Shown: positions 8,218-17,216 of the stretch, piece after piece | Position numbering within the stretch: the first letter of the stretch is position 1 | Layout of the letters: every line of letters begins with the position of its first letter | NCBI GenBank assembly: GCA_019749945.1 | Contig: JAIEPF010000003.1 | Span: 124,001-188,000 of the forward strand | Source of the DNA: Burkholderiales bacterium | GTDB taxonomy: Bacteria; Pseudomonadota; Gammaproteobacteria; Burkholderiales; SG8-41 | DNA length: 64,000 nt | Reading direction: 5' to 3' | Made by a program: the position numbers and the translations under genes | The notes under the pieces: model-generated | Databases searched by the model: none | Seen by the model: only the letters and a program-made list of their open reading frames with translations | Told to the model about the DNA's origin: nothing

Positions 8218-9189
8218 TCAATTGACCTTGATCCCGGCGGCTTTTACGACCTTGGTCCACTTCTCCACTTCGACCTTGACCTGCGCGGCAAACTCGGCGG
8301 GCGAGCTGGCGATGATGTCAAAACCCAGACCCTCGACGCGCGATTTCACGTCCGGCTGCGCCATCATTTTCACCACCTGCCCGTGCAATTTGGCGACGAT
8401 GTCCTTCGAGGTCCCGGCCGGCACCAGCAGGCCCTGCAGCGTATCGGCCTCCTGGCCCTTGAAGCCGGTTTCCGCCATGGTCGGCACATCGGGTATCGCG
8501 CCGGAGCGTTTGGGACTGGTCACCGCGATCGCGCGCAGCCGCCCGCCGTTGATGTGCGGCGTGGTCGGCGGCAATGCGGTGCAGCCGATCTGCACCTGGT
8601 TGGCGACCACCGCGCCCACCGCGGGGCCGGCGCCGCCGAAGGGCACGGTGATGAAATCGAGCTTGGTGGTCAGTTTCAGCAACTGCGCCGAGAGATCCGG
8701 CGTGGTGCCGATGCCGGGTGTTGCCACCGAGAACTTTTTCGGATCGGCCGCGACCAGCGTCAGCAGGTCCTTCATCGTTTTCGCGGCGATGGTCGGATGC
8801 ACCGTGAATACATTGGGCGAGGCCGCCATGTTCGACACCGGGATGAAACTCTTGTACGGGTCATAGGGAATGCTCGCGTACAGACCCGGGTTCACCACGA
8901 AGCTGGAACTGACGACGATCAGCGTGTAGCCGTCGGGGGGTGCTGCGGCAGCCAGCCCCATGCCGATGTTGCCGCCGGCGCCGGCACGGTTGTCGACCAC
9001 GACCTGCTGGCCCATGCCCTCGGTCATTTTCTGCGCCACCACGCGCGCGATGACATCGGTCGGGCCGCCCGCCGCGAACGGCACGATCATGCGCACCGGA
9101 CGTGTCGGGTAATTCTGCGCAGCGGCTGCGGCGCCAATCAGCGCGGCCGCCGCACCCAGTAGCCATGCCGCTGTTCTGGAACCGGTCAT
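8218..9189 (-). CDS. Bug/TctC-family periplasmic receptor 2
   Basis: A 323-residue receptor with a signal peptide ending around AAAA-QN (residue 24), then TRPVRMIVPFAAGGPTD, VDNRAGAGGNIG and PPDGYTLIV. The ATG at 9189 is chosen because GGGGGAG lies seven bases upstream; a longer frame exists but has no comparable site. It lies directly upstream of the tartrate dehydratase gene (36 bases), so it is the most likely receptor partner of that enzyme. No TctA/TctB membrane subunit accompanies it. The Asp of the PGG-x2-D turn is conserved. Confidence 0.92.
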   Translation of the reverse strand: MTGSRTAAWLLGAAAALIGAAAAAQNYPTRPVRMIVPFAAGGPTDVIARVVAQKMTEGMGQQVVVDNRAGAGGNIGMGLAAAAPPDGYTLIVVSSSFVVNPGLYASIPYDPYKSFIPVSNMAASPNVFTVHPTIAAKTMKDLLTLVAADPKKFSVATPGIGTTPDLSAQLLKLTTKLDFITVPFGGAGPAVGAVVANQVQIGCTALPPTTPHINGGRLRAIAVTSPKRSGAIPDVPTMAETGFKGQEADTLQGLLVPAGTSKDIVAKLHGQVVKMMAQPDVKSRVEGLGFDIIASSPAEFAAQVKVEVEKWTKVVKAAGIKVN

Positions 9190-9245
9190 ATCAATCTCCC
9201 CCTGGTTGAATCGTCGGCCGCTGTTCGCGGCCTGTTGTTGATCGC

Positions 9246-10223
9246 TCAATCGGCGGTGGCGCCCGACGCACGCACCACCTTGCCCCAGCGCTCCGCTTCG
9301 CTCCTGATGAAACGCGCGAATTCTTCCGGAGTGCTGGTGATGGGATCGGTGCCGCGCGCCGCCAGCCGTTTGCGCATGTCAGGGTCGTTCAGCACCTTGA
9401 CCAGTTCGGCATTGAGCCGGTTGATGATGTCACGCGGGGTGGCCGCAGGCGCCAGCACGCCGTACCAGGTATCGACCTTGAACCACGGCATGCCGGCTTC
9501 GGCGACGGTGGGCACACCGGGCGCTTCGGCATCGCGCTTGTCGCCGAGCGCGGCGAGCGCGCGCAGCTTGCCGGCCTTGACGAAGGGCGCGGCGGCGGCG
9601 GTACCGATCACCAGCACGTCGACTTCGCCGGACAGCAGCGCGGTCTGCGCCTGATTGGCGCCCTTGTGCGGGATCATCGCGATGTTCAGCTTGTTCTCGG
9701 CGATGAAATAACGCGCACCGAGATCGTTGGTGGTGCCGGCTCCGCCGGAACCGAAATTGAGCTTGCCCGGATTCTTGCGCGCGAGCGCGACGAATTCCTG
9801 CAGCGTCTTCGCCGGCACCGAGGGATGCACCACCAGCAGATTGGGAATCGACGCCACCAGCGAAATCGGCGCGAGATCCTTCAGCGGATCGTAATTGAGT
9901 TTTTTGTAGAGGCTGGGGCTGATCGAAATCGACGGCGAACACAGCACGATGGTGTAACCGTCGGCCGGCTGGCGCACCGTGTACTCGGCACCGACATTGC
10001 CGCCGGCGCCGGGACGGTTCTCGGCGATGACCTGCTGGCCGAGGCTTTCGCCCAGTTTCTGCGCGAGGATGCGCCCGAGAATGTCGGTGCCGCCGCCCGG
10101 GGGAAAGGGCAATATCAGGCGCACCGGTTTGTTCGGATAGGTCTGCGCGTGGACCGGCACAGCAGCTGACAACACCCCCGCGACCGCGGTGCAACAGGCC
10201 AGGGCGGCAACAAGCTTTCTCAT
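9246..10223 (-). CDS. Bug/TctC-family periplasmic receptor 3
   Basis: A 325-residue receptor. The signal peptide ends VHA-QT (about residue 26), followed by NKPVRLILPFPPGGGTD, ENRPGAGGNVG and PADGYTIVL. The ATG at 10223, not the TTG three bases earlier, is chosen because GAGGAG is then six bases away. It is the first gene of the minus-strand bug3-bug2-tarD-bug1 set and is divergent from the racemase gene at 10434, with a 210-base shared upstream region. Here the usual VDNR block reads AENR, a small change in the pocket. Confidence 0.92.
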   Translation of the reverse strand: MRKLVAALACCTAVAGVLSAAVPVHAQTYPNKPVRLILPFPPGGGTDILGRILAQKLGESLGQQVIAENRPGAGGNVGAEYTVRQPADGYTIVLCSPSISISPSLYKKLNYDPLKDLAPISLVASIPNLLVVHPSVPAKTLQEFVALARKNPGKLNFGSGGAGTTNDLGARYFIAENKLNIAMIPHKGANQAQTALLSGEVDVLVIGTAAAAPFVKAGKLRALAALGDKRDAEAPGVPTVAEAGMPWFKVDTWYGVLAPAATPRDIINRLNAELVKVLNDPDMRKRLAARGTDPITSTPEEFARFIRSEAERWGKVVRASGATAD

Positions 10224-10433
10224 CAATTTCTCCTCGATTATGGTGATTTATGGTTACGGCGGTGCAGCAGGCTGTATCGGATTTTCAGAACCGCCAGGGA
10301 CTGCGGAACCGGGCGCTGCGCAATACGCGGATTGTCCACGCATGGCCCTGTTTGTCAAACCCCGGCGACAGCCCGACGGAGCAAACCGGGTAGAATGGGC
10401 GCCCGTCCTTGCCATCAAAAATAAACGGCTGTC

Positions 10434-11093
10434 ATGAAACATCCGCGTATCGCCCTGATCCATGCCACTCCGCTCGCGATTGATCCTATCGTCGCCGCAT
10501 TCGGCCGCCTGTGGCCCGAAGCGCGCACCACCAATCTGCTCGACGATTCGCTGTCCGCAGACCTCGCTGCCGAAGGCCGCCTGACCGACGCCATGATCGG
10601 CCGCTTTCTGGCGCTGTCCCGTTATGTCCAGGGCAGCGGTGCCGACGCCATCCTGTTCACCTGCTCGGCCTTCGGTCCCGCCATTGAAGCGACAGCCGCC
10701 GCCATGACCATCCCCGTGCTCAAGCCCAATGAGGCCATGCTTGATGAAGCGCTCGCCGCCGGCAGCCGCATCGGCCTGATCGCAACCTTCACGCCGAGCA
10801 TCCCGGCGCTGAAAACCGAGCTCGAAGACATGGCTCGCGCCAGAAAACAGGCCATCACCGTCACCACCCGCACCCTGCCCGACGCGCTCGCCGCCCTGCA
10901 GCGCGGCGATGCCGGCACCCATGACCGGCTGATCGCCGACGCCGCCGCGGAGCTGATACCCTGCGACGCCCTGGTGCTCGGCCAGTTTTCGATGGCCAGT
11001 GCAGCACGCCTGATTCCGGCGCAGACCGGGCGCCGTGTGCTGACCAGCCCCGATTCCGCGGTACTGCGACTCAAACAGGCTTTGCGCATCTGA
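10434..11093 (+). CDS. Asp/Glu racemase superfamily protein with a single catalytic cysteine
   Basis: A 219-residue member of the Asp/Glu/hydantoin racemase and arylmalonate decarboxylase superfamily. The first catalytic Cys is present in FTCSAFGP (Cys77). At the position of the second Cys (normally in a VLGCT-like segment) it has VLGQFSMAS, so Gln184 replaces Cys; a nearby Cys177 (IPCDAL) is not at that position. One-base racemisation is therefore unlikely, and a decarboxylase, isomerase or other one-Cys activity is possible. It lies 48 bases upstream of a Bug receptor on the same strand and probably forms a two-gene operon with it, ended by the terminator at 12153. Confidence 0.8.
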   Translation: MKHPRIALIHATPLAIDPIVAAFGRLWPEARTTNLLDDSLSADLAAEGRLTDAMIGRFLALSRYVQGSGADAILFTCSAFGPAIEATAAAMTIPVLKPNEAMLDEALAAGSRIGLIATFTPSIPALKTELEDMARARKQAITVTTRTLPDALAALQRGDAGTHDRLIADAAAELIPCDALVLGQFSMASAARLIPAQTGRRVLTSPDSAVLRLKQALRI

Positions 11094-11141
11094 CCGCGGT
11101 TCTGCGTACGCATTTCATTCACCATTCAGGAGGAGGATGTG

Positions 11142-12122
11142 ATGAAGCTGAACCATTGTTTTGCCCTTGCCATGTCGCTGTCCGCATTGACTGCCGCAGC
11201 ACCGGTCAACGCACAGACCTATCCGAGCAAGCCGGTGCGCTTCATCGTGCCCTTCGTCCCCGGCGGCCCCACTGATATCCAGGGCCGCATGCTCGGCGAC
11301 AAACTCGCCCAGCGCCTCGGCCAGCAGGTGCTGATCGACAATCGCGGCGGCGCCGGCGGCAACATCGGCATGGAGCTGACCGCCAAGGCACCGCCCGACG
11401 GCTACACCATTGTCATCGCCACGGTCGGCACCTGGGCGGTGAATCCGCATCTCTACAAACTGCCCTTTGATGTGGTGAAAGACTTTGCGCCGATCATCCA
11501 GGTTTCGACCTCGCCCGGCGTGCTGGTCGTGCACCCGTCAGTGCCGGCAAAATCGGTCAAGGAACTGGTGGCGCTTGCCAGGGCGCGTCCCGGCGAGCTC
11601 AACTACGGTTCGTCGGGTGTCGGCGGCTTCGGCCACATCAGTGGCGAACTGTTCACGCTGATGACCAGGACCAAAATGATCCACGTGCCGTACAAGAGTT
11701 CGGCACCGTCCCTGACCGACGTCATCGCCGGCCAGATCCAGGTCCTGTTCAACAACGCAATCTCGACCGTTCCCTTCGTGCAGGCCAATCGCGTACGCGC
11801 GCTCGCCACCACCGGTGCGAAACGGCTCGCCGTGCTGTCGGAACTGCCGACCATCGCCGAAGCCGGTGTGGCCGGTTACGAAAACTCCTCGTGGTCCGCT
11901 GTAGCGGCTCCGGCAAACACGCCGGCACCGATCATCGGCCGGCTGCACAAGGAATTCACCGGGATTCTCGCCAACCCCGAGATCCAGAAGCGCCATGCCG
12001 ATGTCGGCGCGCAGATCATCGGCGGCACGCCGGAACAGTTCCATGCCTACCTCAAAGCCGAAATCGAAAAATTCGGCAAGCTGGTGAAATCAGCCGGCAT
12101 CAAGGCGGCTTCAGGCGGCTGA
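11142..12122 (+). CDS. Bug/TctC-family periplasmic receptor 4
   Basis: A 326-residue receptor and the only Bug gene on the plus strand. A very strong AGGAGGAGG precedes the ATG at 11142 (a GTG sits one codon earlier but too close to it). The signal peptide ends VNA-QT (about residue 24); family blocks are SKPVRFIVPFVPGGPTD, IDNRGGAGGNIG and PPDGYTIVI. It probably binds the substrate or product of the racemase-like protein encoded just upstream. Confidence 0.92.
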   Translation: MKLNHCFALAMSLSALTAAAPVNAQTYPSKPVRFIVPFVPGGPTDIQGRMLGDKLAQRLGQQVLIDNRGGAGGNIGMELTAKAPPDGYTIVIATVGTWAVNPHLYKLPFDVVKDFAPIIQVSTSPGVLVVHPSVPAKSVKELVALARARPGELNYGSSGVGGFGHISGELFTLMTRTKMIHVPYKSSAPSLTDVIAGQIQVLFNNAISTVPFVQANRVRALATTGAKRLAVLSELPTIAEAGVAGYENSSWSAVAAPANTPAPIIGRLHKEFTGILANPEIQKRHADVGAQIIGGTPEQFHAYLKAEIEKFGKLVKSAGIKAASGG

Positions 12123-12152
12123 GCAATTCCGGCAACAAAAGCGGGCAATAAG

Positions 12153-12179
12153 AAAGCGCGGCTCTGCCGCGCTTTTTTT
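12153..12179 (+). terminator. Intrinsic terminator after the racemase-Bug operon
   Basis: A perfect ten-base stem AAAGCGCGGC / GCCGCGCTTT with a TCT loop, running into a T tract. It starts 30 bases after the stop codon at 12122 and also separates the convergent gene ending at 12200. Confidence 0.9.
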
Positions 12180-12199
12180 ACGCCATCAATGGACTGCTC

Positions 12200-12769
12200 T
12201 CAGCGAAAACCCTCGGCGCAGCGATGGATGGCCTGGTTGGTTTCCTGCTTCAGGCATTCCCGCGCATCGAGTTTTGCGCGGGCGGTCAGTGCACGCGGGC
12301 CGGCTTCAGCCGGCGCCGCAACAGCCGCGACAACAACCGGCGCTGGTGCAGCCGGAGCGGGCGGAACTGGAACAGGCGCTGCTGCAACAGGCGCGGGGGC
12401 AGACGCTACCGCAGCAGGCTTCGCTGCCGGCGCTGCATCGGCTGGTTTGGCGGCAGCCGCGGGTTTGGCCGCTGCGGTCGTTTCCGCTGCAGGTTTGGCC
12501 GCCGCGATCTCAGCCGCAGGTTTCACTGCGGGCGCAGCGTCGCCCGCCTTGGCTGCTTCGGGCGGGCTGCCGGCTGCCGGTGCCTCGACCGGTTTCGGAG
12601 CTTCGGCCTGAGCAGCCGGTTTGGCCGCCGGCGGTTTGGCCTTGATCACGATCGGCGGCGGCGGAGGCGGCCCCATGAACATGTCCCAGGCCAGCCAGCC
12701 GGCCACACCCAGAACCGCGATGCCGGCGGCGGCCATGCCGGCCTTTTTCTTGTCCAGATTGATTGCCAT
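12200..12769 (-). CDS. Single-pass membrane protein with long Ala/Pro/Lys-rich stalk and C-terminal Cys pair
   Basis: A 189-residue protein, not recognised as a named family. A short basic start (MAINLDKKK) leads to one hydrophobic segment (about residues 11-30), then PPPPPP, then about 110 residues of repeated AKPAA and PAPV-type sequence. It ends in a compact segment with two Cys (ARECLKQE...IHRCAEGF). The likely topology is cytoplasmic N-terminus with periplasmic stalk and small tail domain, as in TonB-like or envelope-spanning anchors, but no TonB domain is visible. GGGAGA seven bases before the ATG at 12769 fixes the start. It follows the amidohydrolase gene by 66 bases and may be a separate unit. 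Confidence 0.7.
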   Translation of the reverse strand: MAINLDKKKAGMAAAGIAVLGVAGWLAWDMFMGPPPPPPIVIKAKPPAAKPAAQAEAPKPVEAPAAGSPPEAAKAGDAAPAVKPAAEIAAAKPAAETTAAAKPAAAAKPADAAPAAKPAAVASAPAPVAAAPVPVPPAPAAPAPVVVAAVAAPAEAGPRALTARAKLDARECLKQETNQAIHRCAEGFR

Positions 12770-12835
12770 TGCCGTCTCCCTTATTGTCGCTTCGCAACCG
12801 GTTGTCAGGCACTCAGGATACTGCAAAACCGCGGT

Positions 12836-13822
12836 TCAGCGCTCGCCGAGCAGCGCCTTCGCCGTGCGTTCGCACACCCAGGCCCTCTGCTCCTCGGTCA
12901 AACCCGGAATACCCTCCACTGCCGCCGGCACATCCAGCGGCGCCATGTCGAAGGGATGGTCGGTGCCGATGACCACGCGGTCGGCGCCGACCTGGTCGAT
13001 CAGATACTTCGCCGCCTGCGGATCGTGGGTCAAGCAGTCGAAATAAAAACGCTTGAACAGTTCGCGCGGCGGCGTCGCGTTGTTGACCTTGGGTTCCTTG
13101 CGCACCTGGTGGCCGTGGCGGAAGCGGCCGATCTGGTACGGAATAAAACCGCCGCCGTGCGCCAGCATGATTTTGAGATCGGGCATTTCATCCAGTGCAC
13201 CGCTGAACATCAGGTGCGCGACCATCAGCGTGGTGTCCAGCGGAAAACCGACGAAATTCGACAGGTAATACTCCTCCATGCCGCCGCGGGCCAGACACTG
13301 GTAGGGATGGGCAAAAATGAAACAGCCCAGTTGCTCGATGGTTTTCAGCACCTTGCGGAATTTCTTGTCGGCGAGTGGCGTGCCTTCAATGGAAGTCGCC
13401 AGCTCCACCGCCTTGAAACCGTGCTCCCTGACCACCCGCTCCAGCTCGGCAATCGCGGCATCCGGATCCTGCATCGGCAGATGCGCCATGCCGCGCAGCC
13501 GCGACGGATGTTTCGCCACCATCTGCGCAATGCCGTCGTTGGCCAGCTTCGCGGCATGCAGTCCGGCGTCCGGTGACAGCCAGTAGAAATAGATCGGCGG
13601 GCCGACCGAGATCACCGACACGTCGAGCTTGTTCCGGTCCATCCACTCGACCTTGCAATCGGCATCGTAGAATTCCGCGCTCAGAATCGCCGGACGGCCG
13701 TGGACATCGAAATACTTCTTGCCGTCTTTTTCGGTGATGCTGGTCTGGAAGCGTTTGGGATCCTTTTCCATCGCCGCGATGATGGTCGGCGGGATGACGT
13801 GGCTGTGCAGGTCGTAGCGCAT
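12836..13822 (-). CDS. Amidohydrolase family 2 (ACMSD-like) metal-dependent hydrolase/decarboxylase
   Basis: A 328-residue TIM-barrel protein of the 2-amino-3-carboxymuconate semialdehyde decarboxylase family. Metal-site markers are HxH at the start (His6, His8), FAHPYQ, LAHGGG and the late Asp in GTDHPF. Family members are Zn-dependent decarboxylases or hydrolases for aromatic-derived acids. It is the last gene of the long minus-strand run, 43 bases after the MmgE/PrpD-like gene. The product may be a decarboxylated acid, but the substrate is not readable. Confidence 0.88.
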   Translation of the reverse strand: MRYDLHSHVIPPTIIAAMEKDPKRFQTSITEKDGKKYFDVHGRPAILSAEFYDADCKVEWMDRNKLDVSVISVGPPIYFYWLSPDAGLHAAKLANDGIAQMVAKHPSRLRGMAHLPMQDPDAAIAELERVVREHGFKAVELATSIEGTPLADKKFRKVLKTIEQLGCFIFAHPYQCLARGGMEEYYLSNFVGFPLDTTLMVAHLMFSGALDEMPDLKIMLAHGGGFIPYQIGRFRHGHQVRKEPKVNNATPPRELFKRFYFDCLTHDPQAAKYLIDQVGADRVVIGTDHPFDMAPLDVPAAVEGIPGLTEEQRAWVCERTAKALLGER

Positions 13823-13865
13823 GCTGTTGGGTTCCGGTGATTGATAAAAATGCGAAAAACCGCGG

Positions 13866-15245
13866 CTATTTTACTGTGAGCAAGGGACGCAAAACACGCG
13901 CATCGCGCAGGCGCTCGATGTTCCACACGGCATCGATCAGGCGCACCGTGCGCCGCGGCCCGATGACCGGCAGCAGCAGGTCGCGGCTTTTCGCCTCGAC
14001 CTCTGCGCGCGGCATCGGATTCGCCGCGGTGCCGCGCACCGCTTTGGTGTGATGGCGCAGGCGGCGGCCGTCGCGGGTGATGATTTCGACGATGGCCTGC
14101 GTGGTCTTGGCCCGGCCCAGCGCCGCACTGCCCTGCAGCGTGATGCGGCTTTTCAGCGCCAGCACCTTTGGATCGCGCACCCGGCGGTCGTCGTGCGCCG
14201 AAGCGAAGCTGATATCGCCGTCGAGCAGCATCACCGCCGTCAGGTGCTGGATGTTGATGCTGGCCATGGTGCGCTGGTTGACGGTACGCGCGCCCTGATC
14301 GTCGATGGTGATCACCACGCGTTCGACATCATGGGCGGTGATGTGGTGTTTTTGCATGATGTTCAGCACCGCATCGATCGGCGCCTGGATCGGGTAACCG
14401 ATGGCCCAGCGCTTGATCGAGGTGTTCATGATCTCGTAGGTTTTACCAAGACCATGGACGAGCTTTTTCGGATCCGCCGTCAGGCCGTGGGCATGGAAAA
14501 AACTGCAGTCGCCATCAAAGACATCCTCAACACCGGTAAATCGCATCGAGGTCATCAGCGCAGCGGTGACCCCGTTCCGCGCCGGCATGCCGCCGAAATC
14601 GAAAGCCTTTTCGATGTGTTCGATGTCGCGCGCCCAGCACGACAGCCCCGAGGCCTGCTGCGCGGTGTACGACAGCAGGTAACGCGTCTGGTCGACGTTG
14701 AGTTTCATGATCGCAGCGCCGGCGGCAGCAGCGCCGAACATGTGGCCGAAGCTGTGCGTGGAATGGCCGCGCTCGCGAAAACGCTCAATGCCCAGCGCGA
14801 TCGACATCCGCGCACAGACGTCATAACCCAGCACCATTGCGCGCAGCAGCGCGGTACCACCCGCCCGTTCGCGCTCGGCCAGCGCCAGCGCCGCGGGCAC
14901 CACGGCGCAACCCGGATGCACCAGCGCGAGGTAATAGGTGTCGTCGGTTTCGTCGGCATGGGCATGCATGCCGTTGGCCAGCGCGGCGTTGATGGCGGTG
15001 GTGACGATGTTGCTGCCGATCACCGTGGCCTCGGGCACGCCGCCCTGGGTCTTGATGAATTCAATCGCGCGCCGGCCCGGCAGCAGTTTTGACCCCGACA
15101 GCATCGCGGACAAGGTGTCGAGCAGATGGTGTTTGGCGCGTTCGGTGACGGCAGCGGGCAGCGCGCGGCGCGATGCGCCAGCGATGTACTCCGCCAGCGT
15201 CTTCATCAGCGGCGAAATGACCGCAGGTTTCTTTTTCATCGACAT
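13866..15245 (-). CDS. MmgE/PrpD family dehydratase-like protein
   Basis: About 459 residues, with the all-helical first domain and C-terminal domain of the MmgE/PrpD family (2-methylcitrate dehydratase, cis-aconitate decarboxylase, iminodisuccinate epimerase). Recognisable segments are HLLDTLSAMLSGS, ANGMHAHADETDD and SFGHMFGAAAA. Three starts are possible (TTG 15275, ATG 15245, ATG 15239), none with a strong Shine-Dalgarno; 15245 is chosen. It differs clearly from the second PrpD homologue at 33301, which is closer to true PrpD. Flanked by a Bug receptor upstream (31 bases) and an amidohydrolase downstream. Confidence 0.85.
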   Translation of the reverse strand: MSMKKKPAVISPLMKTLAEYIAGASRRALPAAVTERAKHHLLDTLSAMLSGSKLLPGRRAIEFIKTQGGVPEATVIGSNIVTTAINAALANGMHAHADETDDTYYLALVHPGCAVVPAALALAERERAGGTALLRAMVLGYDVCARMSIALGIERFRERGHSTHSFGHMFGAAAAGAAIMKLNVDQTRYLLSYTAQQASGLSCWARDIEHIEKAFDFGGMPARNGVTAALMTSMRFTGVEDVFDGDCSFFHAHGLTADPKKLVHGLGKTYEIMNTSIKRWAIGYPIQAPIDAVLNIMQKHHITAHDVERVVITIDDQGARTVNQRTMASINIQHLTAVMLLDGDISFASAHDDRRVRDPKVLALKSRITLQGSAALGRAKTTQAIVEIITRDGRRLRHHTKAVRGTAANPMPRAEVEAKSRDLLLPVIGPRRTVRLIDAVWNIERLRDARVLRPLLTVK

Positions 15246-15276
15246 TCGATTGTTTATTCCGCGCTTATTTTGCAAT

Positions 15277-16245
15277 TCACTCGGGCTTGATGCCCGCAGC
15301 CTTGATCACCCTGGCCCATTTTTCAGTTTCGCTGCGCAGATACTCGGCAAACTCCGCGGGGCTGCTGCCCACCGGCTCCGCACCGTCGTTCAACAGGCGC
15401 TGCCGCACCTCCGGGTTCTGCAGCGCGCGCACCACGCCAGTGTGCAGCTTGGTGATGATGTCGCGCGGCGTCGCGGCGGGCGCCAGCAGGCCGTACCACT
15501 GCACCGCTTCGTAACCCGCGACGCCGGCCTCGGCGATGGTCGGGATGTCATCGGCGCCCGGCGCGCGTTTGCTGCCGGTCACGCCCAGCGCTCGCATCCG
15601 CCCCGACTTGATGTGAGGTTGCGCCGACAGCATGTTGGGCATCATCACCGGCACATGGCCGGCCAGCAGATCAGTGACGCCGGGGCCCGAACCCTTGTAC
15701 GGCACATGCACCATGTTCAGCCTGGCCAGCACCAGCAGCAGTTCCATCGACAGGTGCGGACTGGTGCCGACGCCGGCGGAGGCAAAATTGATCTGGCCGG
15801 GTCGCGTTTTGACGAAGGCGACAAACTCCTTGACGTTGCGCGGCGGCAGCGAGGGGTGAATCACCAGCACGTTGGACAATGACACCGCCTGCGAAATGGG
15901 TGCCAGATCCTTCAATGCGTCGTATGGCACTTTTTTGTACATCGCCGGATTGATCGCCAGCGTGCTGATGCCCATCAGCAGGGTGTAACCATCAGGCGCC
16001 GCGCGCGCCACCGCTTCGCCGCCGATCATCGTGCCCGCGCCCGGCCGGTTTTCAACGATGACCTGCTGGCCGAGGAACTGGGTCAGTTGCGGCGCAAGAA
16101 TGCGCGCCGAGATGTCGGTGCCGCCACCGGGCGACGACGGCACGATCAGGCGTACCGTGCGCGTCGGATAGCTGGTTTGCGCCTGGGCCGGCACGGTTGC
16201 AGCGACCAAGCCGAGAAATAACATTAAGTTATTGATTTTGTTCAT
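15277..16245 (-). CDS. Bug/TctC-family periplasmic receptor 5
   Basis: A 322-residue receptor. The signal peptide ends AQA-QT (about residue 23), then TRTVRLIVPSSPGGGTD, ENRPGAGTMIG and APDGYTLLM. GAGGAA precedes the ATG at 16245. It lies between the SMP-30 lactonase (12 bases upstream) and the MmgE/PrpD gene. The pocket block begins VENR and the third glycine of GAGG is replaced by Thr, which separates it from receptors 1-4 in specificity. Confidence 0.92.
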   Translation of the reverse strand: MNKINNLMLFLGLVAATVPAQAQTSYPTRTVRLIVPSSPGGGTDISARILAPQLTQFLGQQVIVENRPGAGTMIGGEAVARAAPDGYTLLMGISTLAINPAMYKKVPYDALKDLAPISQAVSLSNVLVIHPSLPPRNVKEFVAFVKTRPGQINFASAGVGTSPHLSMELLLVLARLNMVHVPYKGSGPGVTDLLAGHVPVMMPNMLSAQPHIKSGRMRALGVTGSKRAPGADDIPTIAEAGVAGYEAVQWYGLLAPAATPRDIITKLHTGVVRALQNPEVRQRLLNDGAEPVGSSPAEFAEYLRSETEKWARVIKAAGIKPE

Positions 16246-16257
16246 TATTTTTATTCC

Positions 16258-17178
16258 TCAGAGATGCGAATACAGCACTTTGCCGGGCACCGGCATGGGC
16301 GCAGTCAATATCTCGCCGCGATAGGAATCGACGACATACAGCGTTTTGCGATCAGCACCGCCGTAGGCCATGTTGGTCATGCGATTGCCAGGCTTGCGGC
16401 TTTGCACCCGGGCCAGCGGTTCACCGAGCGGGCTGAACAGCCAGACAATGCCGGGCCGCGCATGCGCCGCCGACAGATTGCCGGCTTCATCCATCGCCAG
16501 TCCGTCGGGACCGTGGATGCCCGGCAGCACTGCGAACACACCCGCCTTGGAAATGCCGCCGCCCTTCAGCGGGCAATGCCACATGCAGTTGGCGCGTGTC
16601 ATCGCCACGTACATCACCTTGTCCTGCGGATCGAGCACGATGCCGTTGGGGCTGGGGCCGTTGCTGATCAGGCAGTCGAGCCGCCCGTCAGCAGCGTGGC
16701 GATACACACGGCCGGTCGGATCATGGATGCCGGTTTGGCCCTGGTCAGTGAAATAGAGATCACCGTTGCGCGCAAAAGTCAGATCGTTGACGCCCTTGAA
16801 ACCTTCGGACTGGTTGTGCGTCAGGAAATCCTCGACCCGTCCCGTTTTGGGATCACAGCGCAGGATGCCGCGGCGATAATCGGTGATGTAAATCGAGCCG
16901 TCGCGATGGATGGCGATGCCGTTGGGCCAGCCGTCGTATTCGGCGGCGACATCGAATTCGCCCTTGGGTGACATCCGCAAAATGCGGCCGTAGGGAATGT
17001 CGACCATGTACAGATTGCCTTCGCGGTCGAAGGCCGGTCCTTCGAGGAAACAATCGAGTTTCGATCCCGGATGGTTGGCATCGATCCAGCTCGAAGCAGC
17101 ACCGCCCTTGCGCAGGCGGTCGGGGACGGCGGCGAATACATCGGCTTCGATCAGCCGCGGCGGCTCAAAAAAAGACAT
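16258..17178 (-). CDS. SMP-30/gluconolactonase/LRE family protein, copy 1
   Basis: A 306-residue six-bladed beta-propeller of the SMP-30/gluconolactonase family, which hydrolyses sugar or aldonic lactones with a divalent metal. Motifs include CFLEGPAFDREGNLYMVDIP (31 residues before the second blade), DGWPNGIAIHRDG, GVNDLTFARNGDLYFTDQGQ and SNGPSPNGIVLD. The early Glu of LEGP and the Asn/Asp positions fit the metal site. It is strikingly similar in opening and length to the second copy at 31938. Only 12 bases separate it from Bug receptor 5, so the two are probably co-translated. Confidence 0.88.
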   Translation of the reverse strand: MSFFEPPRLIEADVFAAVPDRLRKGGAASSWIDANHPGSKLDCFLEGPAFDREGNLYMVDIPYGRILRMSPKGEFDVAAEYDGWPNGIAIHRDGSIYITDYRRGILRCDPKTGRVEDFLTHNQSEGFKGVNDLTFARNGDLYFTDQGQTGIHDPTGRVYRHAADGRLDCLISNGPSPNGIVLDPQDKVMYVAMTRANCMWHCPLKGGGISKAGVFAVLPGIHGPDGLAMDEAGNLSAAHARPGIVWLFSPLGEPLARVQSRKPGNRMTNMAYGGADRKTLYVVDSYRGEILTAPMPVPGKVLYSHL

Positions 17179-17216
17179 CTCGGATACTCCGTTGCTCTGT
17201 TACGGGAAAAACGGTT

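Noticed and set aside
12224..13576. A 450-codon Arg/Cys-rich plus-strand frame over the Ala/Pro-rich protein and the amidohydrolase
   Set aside because: It is antisense to a protein with a clear membrane segment and to a metal-dependent hydrolase with intact motifs.
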